A stretch of DNA of 64,000 nucleotides from Saccopteryx bilineata. Taxonomy: Eukaryota > Chordata > Mammalia > Chiroptera > Emballonuridae. Both the position numbers and the translations under genes were made by a program. The notes beneath the pieces are model-generated. The model was not told the origin of the DNA. It searched no databases and saw only the letters and a list, made by a program, of their open reading frames with translations. Location: assembly GCF_036850765.1 (NCBI RefSeq), contig NC_089491.1, forward strand, positions 94,582,740-94,646,739. The letters run 5' to 3'. Position 1 is the stretch's first letter. Every line of letters begins with the position of its first letter. Below are positions 49,451-60,474 of this stretch, piece after piece.

Positions 49451-52400
49451 ATGTAGCAAGATACTAGGATCACTAGTTCATTTACAATTCAGTATGTTTT
49501 AGTAATAATCATTGTAAATTGTTTTAACAAATATTACAATAATAATAATGGTGGAAATGAAGAGGGCAGCTGAATTGTGTTTCTGTCCCATAGATCAAGG
49601 CACAAAGCATAGGTGTCCCCAGAATCAGCCCCCAAAACTTGCTCACTATCACGTGTCCGGCTAGCTTGTTATCTCTTCCACCAGAGCTGTGTGGGCAGAG
49701 GCAGTGTTTTCTTGCTGTCACGCTGGTTCCTGGCTTCCTGTCTCTCATGGCAGACCCTCACCAGCATTGTAAAGGCACAGTCCGTCTGTCTGGTTCAAGG
49801 CAAGGACTCAGTTAACACAAGTTTGGGGATCCCTAAATGCCTTCAGAGAGGGGCTCAGTGAGCTGAATTACACTCTTTAGTTAATGCCTTCAGGTACCAG
49901 TTATAATGACATATATGCAAGGTGCTAAGAAAAATAAACATTTCACCTGTGTTACCTAACTTTTAAAATTGGTGATCCAAACACCCACAACAAAACCCCT
50001 GTTCAAAGACCAAAGATTTCAGACTGAGGACAAGGACAACAGAGATAACCAAAGAAACAAAAATTAAAGAGAGGGGGAGAAAAAGTGTCTAACCTGAGGG
50101 CGGGTTTGGGTACAACACTTGGCAAACACAGAAATGTAAAGAAGAATGACTCAACTGTCAGTGCCAAAGTGGTTGACATTTTTGTATATTTCCTCACACC
50201 ATATTAGTGCAAATCTGACTAAAGTTATTACGTTTCCCAAGAATGGTTTTAGCTGTTTTCTTGTGCCAAGAACCCTATGTCTGGGATGACTATTGTCCAG
50301 AACAAACCTTGTCTCAGTAGCAAGGTGGGCTGTGGAATCCTACCTGCTGATGGGGAACTGTTCAGATGTGGTCGATGACAGGCATTCTTGTACCTCCCTG
50401 ACTGTTTTTTGGGGGGAGGGTAAAGGTTAGGACAGGGTTTGTACGCAGTATTCTAAAATGACGTGGTTGCAGAGAGATATTATACAAGGAAAATATTTTT
50501 GCTAACTCCTGACCCCTGGTGGTGGAACATGGCAGACAGGATGGAGAACCCCTTGCACCCTGGTCAGAGGAGAGTTGCTCCCAGATGCTCCCTTCTGCTG
50601 AAAGCAGGGGACAGCTTCCTGCCGAGCTGCTCCAAGACCATGCTTCTCTACTGCACTGGGTGTTCCCTTCCTGTCGTAGAGCCACTCTTCAGCAGCTGTG
50701 ACACCAGCTCCAGACAGTGAGTGTGTGTGTGTGTGTGTGTGGCAGTCAGATGAGCAGTGTGAATGAGAACATCAAGTGTCTTGAGAGGCTGCTGGCCTGG
50801 TGGCCTCACTTCACCCATACTACCTGGTCCCGACTCCTGGCAGGTGCCTCAGCTGTTAGTCTTCAGCGCTGTCAAGAGAGGGCAATACAAAAGACCAAGT
50901 TTCTAAAGGCCAACAGCCTTCCTGCAGTCTAAGTGGCATAAATGTGCCCATGTGGACATTGCTCATGAGAAAGAAAATAGGTCTGACCATTCCAGCAGAG
51001 GTCAGGAGTGTCCGGAGTGCTGGGCTGGGAGAGAAATGCATGACCCCAGGCACTAGCAATGCCCCTCTGGAGTGACCATGCTGCTGTTTTCAAAACCAGA
51101 TTTTCTTCCCTGGAAGCCCTGCTCCAGGGAGCCCTTTCCGCAGGGGTCTAACAAGGAAACACCATCCTACCCCCTCCGCAGGACCACACCTCTCCCACAC
51201 GTGACATCCCTGCCTCCCTCAGTCTGGTCTCCCCAGGGGGCCTCATGGCACCTCAGATTTCTGCCATGCTCTGCTTTTCCCTGGACTCCCTTCATGCTGT
51301 TTCATGAAGACCAGGAAGTGCCCTGTCTAGGCCTGGGTGGCTCCAGGCCCCTCCTGTTTCTGCCTTCTGCTGTCTTCTCCCTCAGCCCAGGACCTGCCTG
51401 CTCTCCCACCTCCTCAGGGCAGGAGCAGGACCTGCTACTGCGCTGGCAGCAGAGCTCCTGGCTCTTCTGAACTGCAAATGAATCTTCTCTCTTCCAGGGA
51501 CTGTTTAGATAGAAACTTGACCCACTCCTTAGAACAGACCAGCCACCTGTGCATTAAGCAACATAGGCTTCTAAGGGTCACACATCGCTACCATCCTCAC
51601 CCAGGCCCTCCCCCTGACTGTATCCTCGCCAAGCACTGGCTGAAGGGCTCCACCACACACAGCGAGAATTGCTGGTAACCCAGCCATCCTGTGTCACAAT
51701 TTATTGAGAATATTCTTTCATATCCTTCCAGATGAGTAAAATTGGCCTTGACAAAAATGGAGATATTAATCCTGACAGGTGAGGGTTGGGTAGCTCATAG
51801 GATTTCTTCCTTGAGGGGAAGCCAAATACCACCTGAACTGTAGCTCCTTTAGTTTAGCTCAAGAGCTCCTGGGGCATAATCTTCATATCCAATTAGATTT
51901 ATAAAAATTTAAGATCACAGATCTGGTTAGATCTCTCTATCTCCCTCTGCCTCACTGTCTTACTCTTTCTTTCTATCATACACAAACACAAATACACAGA
52001 GACAAACACACACACAGTCTTACTCCACCCCCAACAGTATGATTCAAACCCTAGTAACTGACCTTAACCATAGGAGAGAAAAGACTCCCTCTAGGGGTGA
52101 CACCAGGAACTGACCTTGAACTAGAAACTGGCCTGGTCCACACACATAAGCTGAACTGAATCATTACATCTGAAAAATTGTTGCCTTCAGAGAAGGTCCC
52201 AACTATCTTACATCCCTAAAATGAGCCAAAATGACAGCAGAAAGTGGAAAACGTGCACAAAATTGCCCTACTCGGGGTTATAAGCATCATTACTAAGCAA
52301 TGGCTTGGGAATTAGATCTGTCATTATCTGCCGCCTGTGTGACTCCAGGCCGCCTCCTTGACCCCTCCAGGCTTCAGTAAAACGGTGGGAGATATACCCT

Positions 52401-53335
52401 GTGAGGCTTTCCTGTGGATGAAATGAGGTGTCACATGCACCCCATTTTGTCCATGTCCTGGCACAGTTGGAGCTCAATCAATTGGTAATAATTTCTTCCC
52501 CAAATTTAAATTTTGTAATATCATGTACAAGAAGTGAATCCAGGCACAAAGCTTCGCATTTGACAATGTTTCAGAAACTTTTTGAAGATCTCTAATTATA
52601 CTTCACAGAACATCATTCCCTCACTGGGAAGGGTCAAGAGAAATAGCACCCAGATGGCACAGTGTCCTCGTGCTCACTGCGGTGTCTCTCCTGGGGAAGA
52701 ATAGGTAACCTTGTAGTTCTGGGGTGAGTCCCGATGATCGTGTGTGAGGTAGGTGGGGGAGCCCAGCACTGCCAGCTTCCCAACAAGGGGCCCTGTGAGT
52801 GGTGGCACCAACACTGAACCACTGAAGAGGTTTCAAGTCCCCCAAAAAGATACTAGTGATGGTGCTTCCACAGGAACCAGTGCTGTCGCTCTGTGTCCCC
52901 ATATGGCAGGTGTGCCCTCACATTCCAAGGAGAAAACCTGAGGTGAAGACCCATCCTGGGGGCCAATGTTTGGTCTGTGCAATCTGGAACCTGGTTATCC
53001 CAAGCTCGTGGTGTCCTCAAGGGCAGGGTGCCCGAGTAAAACACACACAATTGTGTGGTTTGCACACTTGTAATTGTGGACCATGTGTCTGTCCCATGAG
53101 TGAGCCCCTTTGCAATCCACAAGGCAGTTTGAAGGTGCTGGACACAAGGCCCACAGCTGGGCTCGACCACACCCAGGAGCCAGCAAGGCAGCAGGATCCA
53201 GTCAGCTCCAGGGCCAAGCCAGCATGACAGAGCCACCGCTCATCCCCGACACTGACACTTGAGCACATACGTTGCACGCACTAGGAGATGGGCCTGGGCG
53301 CAGGCGCCCACCTGCAACCTGGGAGCCAGGGGCAG
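49450..53335. other. Long stretch without a recognised gene
   Basis: It is moderately GC-rich and contains a (GT)n at 50719-50740 and a MIR at about 52285-52450. Several overlapping open frames near 50360-51680 and 52620-53240 have no motif I recognise and no supporting splice pattern. Confidence 0.4.
52285..52450 (+). repeat. MIR SINE
   Basis: CTGTGTGACTCCAGGC, CTTCAGTAAAACGG and the GATGAAATGAGG tail follow the MIR order. Confidence 0.65.
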
Positions 53336-53339
53336 GGCT

Positions 53340-53415
53340 GAGCAGGTGGACTTGGGCGGGGGGGGGGGGGGGGGGGGGGGGGCAGCAGGTGGACTTGGGC
53401 GGGGGGGGGGGGGGC
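53340..53415 (+). repeat. Duplicated G-tract unit
   Basis: Two copies of AGCAGGTGGACTTGGGC are each followed by an unbroken G run (about 25 and 15 bases). Assembly length is unreliable here. Confidence 0.9.
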
Positions 53416-53699
53416 ACAGTGGGCGGCATCTTCTGAATAAGCTCCTCAACAGCCCCCACGGTAGACTTCCCCAGGGAGGTTTTCCGCCCCGGGTGGCTGT
53501 GCAGCTTAGTTGGATTCCAGGTGAGGCAAGGTTCTTGTGTGAAGAGTCCGTGGTATGTGTTCTAACACGGCGAAGGAGAACCTGTCAGTCACAGGAAGAG
53601 AGAAAGCACTGAGCGAATTGCAGTGCCGATTCTCAGGTTCAAAACCCCAGGCGCATCCTTCTCGGGCTGTGATTTTTATTAATTAATGTTGCAGCTACA

Positions 53700-53900
53700 C
53701 ATGGCTGTGTCCTTATTACGTGTTTTAAAATTCATGTAAAATGCACGTAATGTACTTTTGACCATTTTAACCATTTCAAGTGTACAAATACAGAGGCTTT
53801 ACTACATTTACAGTGTTGTACTGCCACCCCTGCTATCTAGTTCCAGAGCGTTATCAGCACCCAAGTGGAAATCCGCACCCATCAGCGGTCGCTCCCCCAC
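53700..53900 (-). repeat. L1M 3'-end fragment, antisense
   Basis: It contains ACCATTTTAACCATTTCAAG, ACAGTGTTGTACTGCCACC and CCAGAGCGTTATCAGCACCC. Confidence 0.7.
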
Positions 53901-55330
53901 CCCTCATGCCCTGCCCCTGGCTCAGGTAGGATGCTCAATAAAGGGCGGTTGTATAAATGAGGTGACCCATGTAAGAGCAGGTCACAGGTAAGCCCCTGCC
54001 TTTCCTTCCCGTGTGACTTCTGATCTGACTGGACCATTGCATTGCTTCCAACGGTAAATCCTGGGAGACGCTGATTTATGGCTGATCTCCCCAAGCTGAG
54101 CCACTGTTACTTTTCCCACTACCGATGGAGGAAGCTCATATTGCGAACTTACAACTTCCCCAAAGACTGCAACTTTCTACCCCCTTCCTTAGGCTGATCC
54201 CTCGTCCTGCTCACTAAGAACCTTGGAGAATCTGAACACACAGAATCTGACACAGAGGTAGATAGATATACCAGGTTTCAGACATCTCTCCCCACCTTGC
54301 TGGTTGGAGTATTCCTGCTTGTGACCACCAGATGGCAAAGCAGGCCTGGGAGTGGGGTCCCCCCTTGTGTAAAGAGGATGCTTCCACTCAGCTAAGGGTG
54401 TGTGCTCTGCAGTGCAGACTGTGGTTTTGATGCAGATGGGGCAGTTGGAGGATAGTGAGTTTGCTCCTGGTTATCTCTGACTGTGGGAGAATATCGATTT
54501 CTTTGGAAAAGGAGCCCAAAAGTCCATCCATGGTCAGGCCTGCATTGTAGTACCACTGGCAGAGTGAAGAATTGGGACTATAGTGTTAGCTAGACTCTGG
54601 CTCATGCCTTGAGGTATTTCCCTGTGTGAGTCCCAACGCAGTGCCCTGTGGTGTGGCTGGAGGCTGACCTGAGTCCTGGGGTCTGTGGCTGTGAGGCTCC
54701 ACATGCAGGGCTGCCAGGGCTGGGAAGAGGAGGGGAGAGCAGCGTGGAGCAGCAAGGGATCAGGATTCTAAACCAGAACCTGGTCTTCATGTGGTCGGAA
54801 AGGTGTCTGTGTGGAAGTGGGGGTTAGAACATTTCTTCATTTGTTAGCTTTAGTCATTTATTTATATGGACCAAAAACAAGGTTCTATGGAGAGTAACTT
54901 CAGTAGTGATCTGATCTTAAATTCCTATCTGGGCAGGTGTGCAGACAAGCCCCAGGCCTATCTCATTTTAGCAAAAGGTTTATCTTTGCCTTAATGGAGC
55001 CCTGCCCCTATTCCTGTGCACCTAGGTTAACATACTTTGAAACACCTCTTTCAGATCCATTTTTCTAAAGCTGACTATCCTCAAAGGTAATAACTATCCT
55101 ATAGTTGTATCCCCACTTTCCTTCCTGTCTCCATGTAGTTTCTTATGTTCCCTCCTAAATTCCAAGTGCATAAAAAAACTACAAAACTGTTCTACTCTGG
55201 AGCATTTGAGATCTTGTTACTGGCTTCTGCCATCAGTTTGGATCAAATAAAATCTAAGAATTCTCTGCATTCTTGAGTGTTTCTTACATCAATAAAACTA
55301 TACCAAATCAGATTGTATAGCCATTTAAAT
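53900..55330. other. Intergenic sequence, no gene recognised
   Basis: I see no exon or named repeat in this stretch. Confidence 0.35.
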
Positions 55331-55333
55331 ACA

Positions 55334-56425
55334 CAGTTGACACTAGAACAATACAGATTTGAACTGTGTGTTTCGCTTACAGTGAGATTTTTTTTTCTAT
55401 AAATACTGTTGTTTCTGAATCACCAACCAAAATACAGGTTTCTGTGCCCAGAAGTTTAGGAAGTAAGACACCAGAGCATGGAGATAGAAAAAGGTTTATT
55501 TAATTTGGCCAAAATGAGAAGACGGGAGAGCAAGTTCTCCTAAATCCATCTTCCCTCAATCATGCAGCTCGGGAGTAATGGGGGGGGGGTATTCAGGGGA
55601 CCCAGAGGGGGTCTGTGTCTTCAGTTACAAGTCACATTATATGCAATTAGACTGGGTGTCAGGAGCTGGTCAGAGCTTCCTTAAAGACATTTATTTCTTT
55701 TGCAAAACAAATTCTTACATTCTTTCCGAAACCCAGCAGCTATCTCCTCCTGCTTGATGAACGATGGGACAGCAGCACTTAGTTATATTGAGAGAACAAG
55801 AGGTGCTCTTTTAAAGAGCCACGATTTTGCAAATAATGTCACTAATCATGCATCAGTGACATTATCTTAAAGAAAAAATGAGAAACTAGATGTCTTGTTA
55901 CCCATTTTTATTTAAGCTTTCATTGTTTTGTACATAAAAAGCTATAATTTTCTATTATTGCAAGCAGTGTACTTCTAAATATTTCTCCTGTAGCTTGCTT
56001 TTTACGCAGACTTTAAGAACATGATTAACATACTTTCTTAATATTTTTCTATAAGTTATGGGGCTATCAAAGCTAATAAAACATTTAGTTATCACCTATG
56101 CCTGTCCCTCTAGACTCTCTGATCCAATTCCTAAACATGTTTACTACTGTTGATTGCCAACTTCACTGTAAGTGTATTTTCTCTTCCTTATGATTTTCTG
56201 AATAAAAATTTCTTTCCCCTTCCTCAGTTTAGTGCAAGAACACAGTATTATAATACATATGACGTAGACACACAATGTATTAATCAACTCTATGTTACTG
56301 GTAAGCCTTCCTTCCGATCATGTGTACATTTTCAGTATAGATTTAGGAAAGTTATAATTATGCACAAACCTTTTAATACAAGGGTGGTTGGCACCCCTAA
56401 CCTCATGTTGTTCAAGGGTCAATTG
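55334..56425. mobile_element. Tigger-like (pogo) DNA transposon, non-autonomous, interrupted
   Basis: The left end CAGTTGACACTAGAACAATA and the right end TGTTCAAGGGTCAATTG are inverted. The right internal text (GTATTTTCTCTTCCTTATGA) matches a Tigger-type consensus that I remember. About 700 bases of other sequence split it. Confidence 0.7.
55420..56130 (-). repeat. Insertion inside the Tigger-like element, LTR-like
   Basis: The text is unlike the Tigger on both sides and includes AAAAAGGTTTATTTAATTTGG (a reversed poly(A) signal context). I guess a solitary LTR, but I do not see clean TG/CA ends. Confidence 0.35.
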
Positions 56426-56613
56426 TATATGTGACTCATTTAAAATCGTGAAAGGAAACATAAGGCACAATTGTGCATGTACAAAGTACACAACTATTAA
56501 ATCCACACTAAAAATTCTGCATTGAATTCTACATAGCAAAGAGTCCATCTAGCTGTATGACATGGTGGCTTTCCACTCTTTCTGACTAAATTTTTATATA
56601 GACAAGTACTTCC

Positions 56614-56735
56614 CTTGTTTATAGAACTGGAAGGTCACTTGGCTGCATTTCTATCCACAGAGAGAGAACTCACGTCACTGCCCTCGGTGTCATCGGCAGC
56701 AGAACGCTGAGGCCTGTGTTTGTAGAACTCACCCT
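56614..56735 (-). pseudogene. Relic of cathepsin coding exon 5, unit B
   Basis: TTTATAGAACTGGAAG and GGCAGCAGAACGCTGAGG align with the exon at 37625-37787. About 40 bases are missing and the frame is lost. Confidence 0.7.
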
Positions 56736-56978
56736 TTCACAGAGAAAGAGGAGGACACTTGATCAATACCACCTACCTCATGCACAACACGAGTTCAAGA
56801 CAGTTTGCAGATTAAATATTTCCAGGTCAGGTTTGTTACAAAGTACGCCAGAAAGTGAAATGCTATTGGCTGTTTGAAATTGGAAAACTAGCTGTTGTCT
56901 ATTCAATGAGACACTCTCAGTTTACCAGCTCATAGATATTATTTATTCCTGAGAAATTTGAATGGTACAGAACACTGC

Positions 56979-57027
56979 CTGTCAAGGGCCCCAGCTGCAC
57001 TAACAGCCCAGCGGGAACCACGTTGAC
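56979..57027 (-). pseudogene. Relic of cathepsin coding exon 4, unit B, catalytic cysteine lost
   Basis: On the minus strand it reads GQRGSRWAVSAAGAL where the working copy has [15 protein letters not shown]. Both cysteines have become arginine (catalytic TGT to CGC), the acceptor AG is changed, and the exon breaks off after about 50 bases. Confidence 0.8.
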
Positions 57028-57112
57028 CATAATACAAAATGAAAAAGCTTCCAGTGTATAATGGCAGACTGCATATTGGTCAACGGTCTACCCTAGTGAG
57101 GTCACAATTCCA

Positions 57113-57548
57113 TTTTTTTTTAATTTATTTATTAAATTTAATGCAGTGACATTGATAAATCAGGGTACATATGTTGAGAGAAAACATCTCTAGATTATTT
57201 TGACATTTGATTGTGCTGTATACCCCTCCCCCAAAGTTAAATTGTCTTCTGTCACCTTCTATCTGGTTTTCTTTGTGCCCCTCCCCTCCCCCAACCCCTC
57301 TCTCCTTCTTCACCCCCTCCCCCCTCCCCCCACCCCCCACCCCTGTTGCCATCACATTCTTGTTCATGTCTCTGAGTCTCATTTTTATGTCCCTTCTATG
57401 TATGGATTCATGTAGTTCTTAGTTTTTTTTCTGATTTACTTATTTCACTCTGTATAATGTTATCAAGGTCCATCCATGTTATTGTAAAGGATCCGATGTC
57501 ATCATTTCTTGTGGCTGAGTAGTACTCCATAGTATATATGTACCAAAG
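57113..57548 (-). repeat. L1 3' end, antisense
   Basis: A T-rich start, TGCAGTGACATTGATAAATC, a C-rich tract and GAGTAGTACTCCATAGTATA are characteristic of antisense L1 3' ends. It inserted into the unit B intron. Confidence 0.75.
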
Positions 57549-58090
57549 CTTTTTAATTTTTTAAAACTTTTTACGTTTTATTGTAGTTTTATGAGAAGTC
57601 ATTGACACAGTGACTGTACTAGTTTGAGGCACTCAGCACAATGAATTGATGTCCATATATTGTGACAGGATCACACATTAGAGTCAGCTACCATGATCTT
57701 CTCACACAGACACAAAAACAGGAAACAAGAATAGAATGACGGGAAAACACTTTCTCCTGAGATGAGGTCTCTCAGGATTTACTCCCTTAACGTCGCACAG
57801 CTGTGGTGACAGTCGTCATGTCGTACATATAGCCACACACTGACTGACCTTACACTGCAAGTTTGAATCTCTGCCCACCTTCCTCAATTCCCCCATCCCC
57901 GGCTCCACCTTGGGAACCACAGTTTGACCTCATATTCTCTGAAATGGTAGGTTTGTTTGTGGGAATCCACATATAAGAAAGATCATACAGTATCTGTCTT
58001 GCCCTGCAGACTGATTTCACTCAGCACAGTGCCTGCAGGGGCCATCCAGGTTGTCACAAAAGGTAGGGTTTTCTCATTTTATGGCTGAAT
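57549..58090 (-). repeat. Second L1 fragment, antisense
   Basis: It contains TTTATTGTAGTTTTATGAGA, CACATATAAGAAAGATCATA and TTTATGGCTGAATAATGCC. Confidence 0.6.
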
Positions 58091-58164
58091 AATGCCTTTT
58101 TTTATTTTTGCTTTACTCTTGGAGGGAGAGCTGCTGCACGTTGTCACACCTGATCTTTCACAGG

Positions 58165-58724
58165 GGCATGCTGGGCCCAGCGCCAAGGTATGACAGGAAG
58201 GTCATGCAGAGTGTGAGCTGCTGGGTGAGGAGCCGCACGTCGTGCACACGGGTCAGCAGGGGCTCCCTCAGCACCCACCCAGCTCCTACTTTGGAGAAGT
58301 GCAAACCCTGGGGTTGTTTTCAGTGGAGGTGCAGTTTGAATGAACTCACACAGAGGAAGCAAAGTCACAGGATTTATTACTTACAGATCCCAGGAGAGGG
58401 GAAGGGCAGGGGAAGGAGCACAGAGTGCTGGGGGAAGGGCAGCCTCCATCCCAGGTCCCAAACCCACCCCCCAGGATACAGAGAGCAGGTAGCAAGTATG
58501 TATTGCTTCAAAGGTGTTTGTATGAAAGACATTAACTCTTCTAGGGATCAACTCTAAGTGGTTTTATTAAAAGTTGCTTCTGAAACATCAACGTGGGAAT
58601 GTGGGATGGGAACCCTAATCTTGGGTTTTTATCCCATGCCTGGACTCTGGGCGAGAGCAGAGTTGTCACACTGTAGAACAGGAATGTCCTAGACAGCATG
58701 TCCTAAGGCTATTCCCTCATCGCT
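58165..58724 (-). mobile_element. 560-base LTR-like insertion inside cathepsin exon of unit B
   Basis: Unit A text CTTCACAGGAGTGACATAG is split in unit B: TTTCACAGG ends near 58164 and GGAGTGACATAG resumes at 58725. The insert carries two AATAAA signals on the minus strand and no long ORF, which suggests a solitary LTR, although I could not define its ends or duplication. Confidence 0.6.
58563..58568 (-). terminator. Poly(A) signal AATAAA for the unit B gene
   Basis: TTTATT on the plus strand gives AATAAA on the minus strand about 140 bases after the stop codon. A second AATAAA lies at 58373-58378. Both are within the inserted sequence. Confidence 0.55.
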
Positions 58725-58846
58725 GGAGTGACATAGTCCTCCTCTATGAAATCCACATAGAAGGGGATCTCCGTAAGGGTCCTTTCTTCATTTTGTGCTT
58801 CTGGTTCTGGAGTCGATTCATCTTCTACCTGGAATTCCTCATTGGT
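58709..58846 (-). CDS. Unit B coding exon 3: acidic tail and stop
   Basis: The exon starts TNEEFQVEDESTPEPE and keeps YVTP near its end, where unit A has YVTPVKDQ. The last codons (AMRE) and the stop at 58709-58711 come from the inserted sequence. The acceptor is TTTTTGAAG. Confidence 0.55.
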   Translation of the reverse strand, partial: TNEEFQVEDESTPEPEAQNEERTLTEIPFYVDFIEEDYVTPAMRE

Positions 58847-59499
58847 CTTCAAAAAAAAAAGGAAATAAGATGTTGTCAAATAAGAGATTATTTTGGTGAA
58901 ATATTAAGATTAGGAAACAGGAAAACCTTAGTCATCCATGCCACACTCACCATGTCACCAGGGGCATTGAGTGCCGTCATTAAACTCTTTTCTTTTTGGT
59001 GTCCTCCCAGAAGGAACTTTTTAACCACACTGCCAATGGTGCTCGTGACTATCTTCTTGAGTATACCTGTAATCTATAGAAAACATATAACCTGTCATAC
59101 TTATATATTTCCATTTAAAGCTAAGTTGCCTGCATTAAGGAGATTTGCAGACAGCGTGGAAGGGAAACCACGGCCAGGCATGGCTCCAGACCTCTGGGAG
59201 CTCTTCCCAGCACCCATACAGTGGGGACGAGTGCCCTACCATGTCAGTAATGGGCCCATGAAGCTATGGCCTTAGTAAGAGTCAGCCTGAAGAAGCTAGT
59301 CTCAGCTGTAAATCCCCAACAGCATGGACCAGTCTCCTCAGGGTCCCTCTGAACAGTTTTATATGTCACCAACCATGTTAAATAAACTTCCAGGTGCTGC
59401 CATCCGCTGATTGGCTTGTTGACTTAAACTGTGGTCGGGATTTGGAGCTGCTGAGGCTATTCCCAAGCAAAGAAGAGTCAGGAAGATTGCAGGATTCAT
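58709..59499 (-). CDS. Cathepsin-propeptide-derived secreted peptide precursor (128 aa), candidate new gene
   Basis: Exons 59374-59499 (126 bases), 58951-59073 (123) and 58709-58846 (138 with stop) splice in phase without a stop. The first two have exactly the lengths of the cathepsin exons they derive from. Residues 1-17 are a well kept signal peptide (MNPAIFLTLLCLGIASA). Residues 43-66 form a cationic helix-like block (GILKKIVTSTIGSVVKKF) with hydrophobic residues every three or four positions. Residues 84-128 are strongly acidic (about 15 Asp/Glu, 2 Arg). No protease domain follows. ERFNIN and GNFD motifs are gone, so a CTLA-2-like inhibitor fold is unlikely. Known antimicrobial-peptide precursors often join a signal, a cationic amphipathic peptide and an acidic pro-piece. 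Function is inference. A decaying pseudogene remains possible. Confidence 0.5.
58951..59073 (-). CDS. Unit B coding exon 2: cationic amphipathic segment
   Basis: The acceptor CTATAG and donor ATG|GTGAGT are intact. The 41 codons end MTALNAPGDM, matching TTAMNAFGDM of unit A, but the first 29 codons are almost unrecognisable against unit A. They read as a Lys-rich helix with two KK pairs. Confidence 0.55.
59374..59499 (-). CDS. Unit B coding exon 1: signal peptide
   Basis: The ATG at 59497-59499 opens MNPAIFLTLLCLGIASA, then APNPDHSLSQQANQRM. The first 75 bases closely match unit A. The rest has lost the tryptophans of the cathepsin pro-region. The donor ATG|GTTGGT is the same type as in unit A. 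Confidence 0.6.
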
Positions 59500-60474
59500 G
59501 TTTTAAAAACCTAGCAAGGAAAAATAAATGAGTCTGATTATACTAATCCTACTGAAAAAATAACATAATTTCTTCTAAAGAAAGTAGGTGGGGTAAAAAC
59601 ATTTAATTTATCCTCCCAGGCATTTATACAAGGACTGCAGAGGAAGGACAAACGTTTGAGTGGAGACAACGAGGCCAAGCAGAGGTATTTGATTCAGCTA
59701 CTGAGATCAAAAGAAGCTGGAGAAGGACTCTAGGTATGGAAACAGAGATGTGCAAGGATCATTTAGGTTTGGAGAAGAGTAAGAGGAGAGCTTGTGGATC
59801 AGAATCTTGAGGCTACAACTAGGAACCAAAGCAAAGGTTGGTCCAGGTCTTTACCATGAGTACCAAGTGACCCAGGAAAACCTCACTAATGAGGATTCCT
59901 GATCCCAAGTAGGGACAGAGATTCTAGGAGTTAGGTGGCCACTTACCACTTTTCTTCTGGACTATTATACAGCAGAGGGAGAGAAGCCTTCAAACTACCT
60001 ACTCTTGAATCTTTCTGAAAGACCCTTCCAGGGAAGGATGGGCAGGAGAGCTCAGCTGCCCCCACACTTGGCTTCTGCCACCCACTCTCACACTCCCTCC
60101 CTCAAACCAGGGGAGTGATCACCTGGCATGATGGATCCCGAGACCCTCCCCCCGATGTACACCCACACCAGTCTCTGCACCCTGACAGGGCCAGGCTCTT
60201 CTGGGGCTCAGATCACTGGCTCGGGCAAAGGACAGTGTAACAGCAGGGAAGATGGGGAGGGGGGACGCAGCCTACTTTCCTGCCCACAGTAGTCTCCTGC
60301 CTCTTCCACCATATACTGAAGTAGCTTGGAGAACAGTGGAAACAGCAACCTCATGGGGTGTGGTCAGGCTGTTCTGCCCTGCCCAGCTAGGCCATGAAAC
60401 AGTTCCTCCTGGGGTCCTAGAATTTTGGCTCCCATGACTGGTGAACAGAACCAGGTCATGTTGCAGGTGCTCAC

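Noticed and set aside
53202..53459. Proline-rich open frames on the minus strand
   Set aside because: They come from translating the G tract and have no start context or exon structure.
58108..58557. 149-codon plus-strand open frame
   Set aside because: It lies within the LTR-like insertion and the antisense of the cathepsin exon, with no motif or splice support.
58793..59275. 160-codon plus-strand open frame over the unit B exons
   Set aside because: It is the antisense shadow of unit B exons and introns and reads across their splice sites.
56979..59499. Unit B as an active cathepsin protease
   Set aside because: The catalytic cysteine is Arg, exons 4 and 5 are truncated and the frame stops in exon 3 of the coding set, so no protease can be made.
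58709..59499. Unit B as a CTLA-2-type propeptide protease inhibitor
   Set aside because: Propeptide inhibitors need the ERFNIN helix and GNFD motif. Both are lost here apart from a short NAPGDM match.
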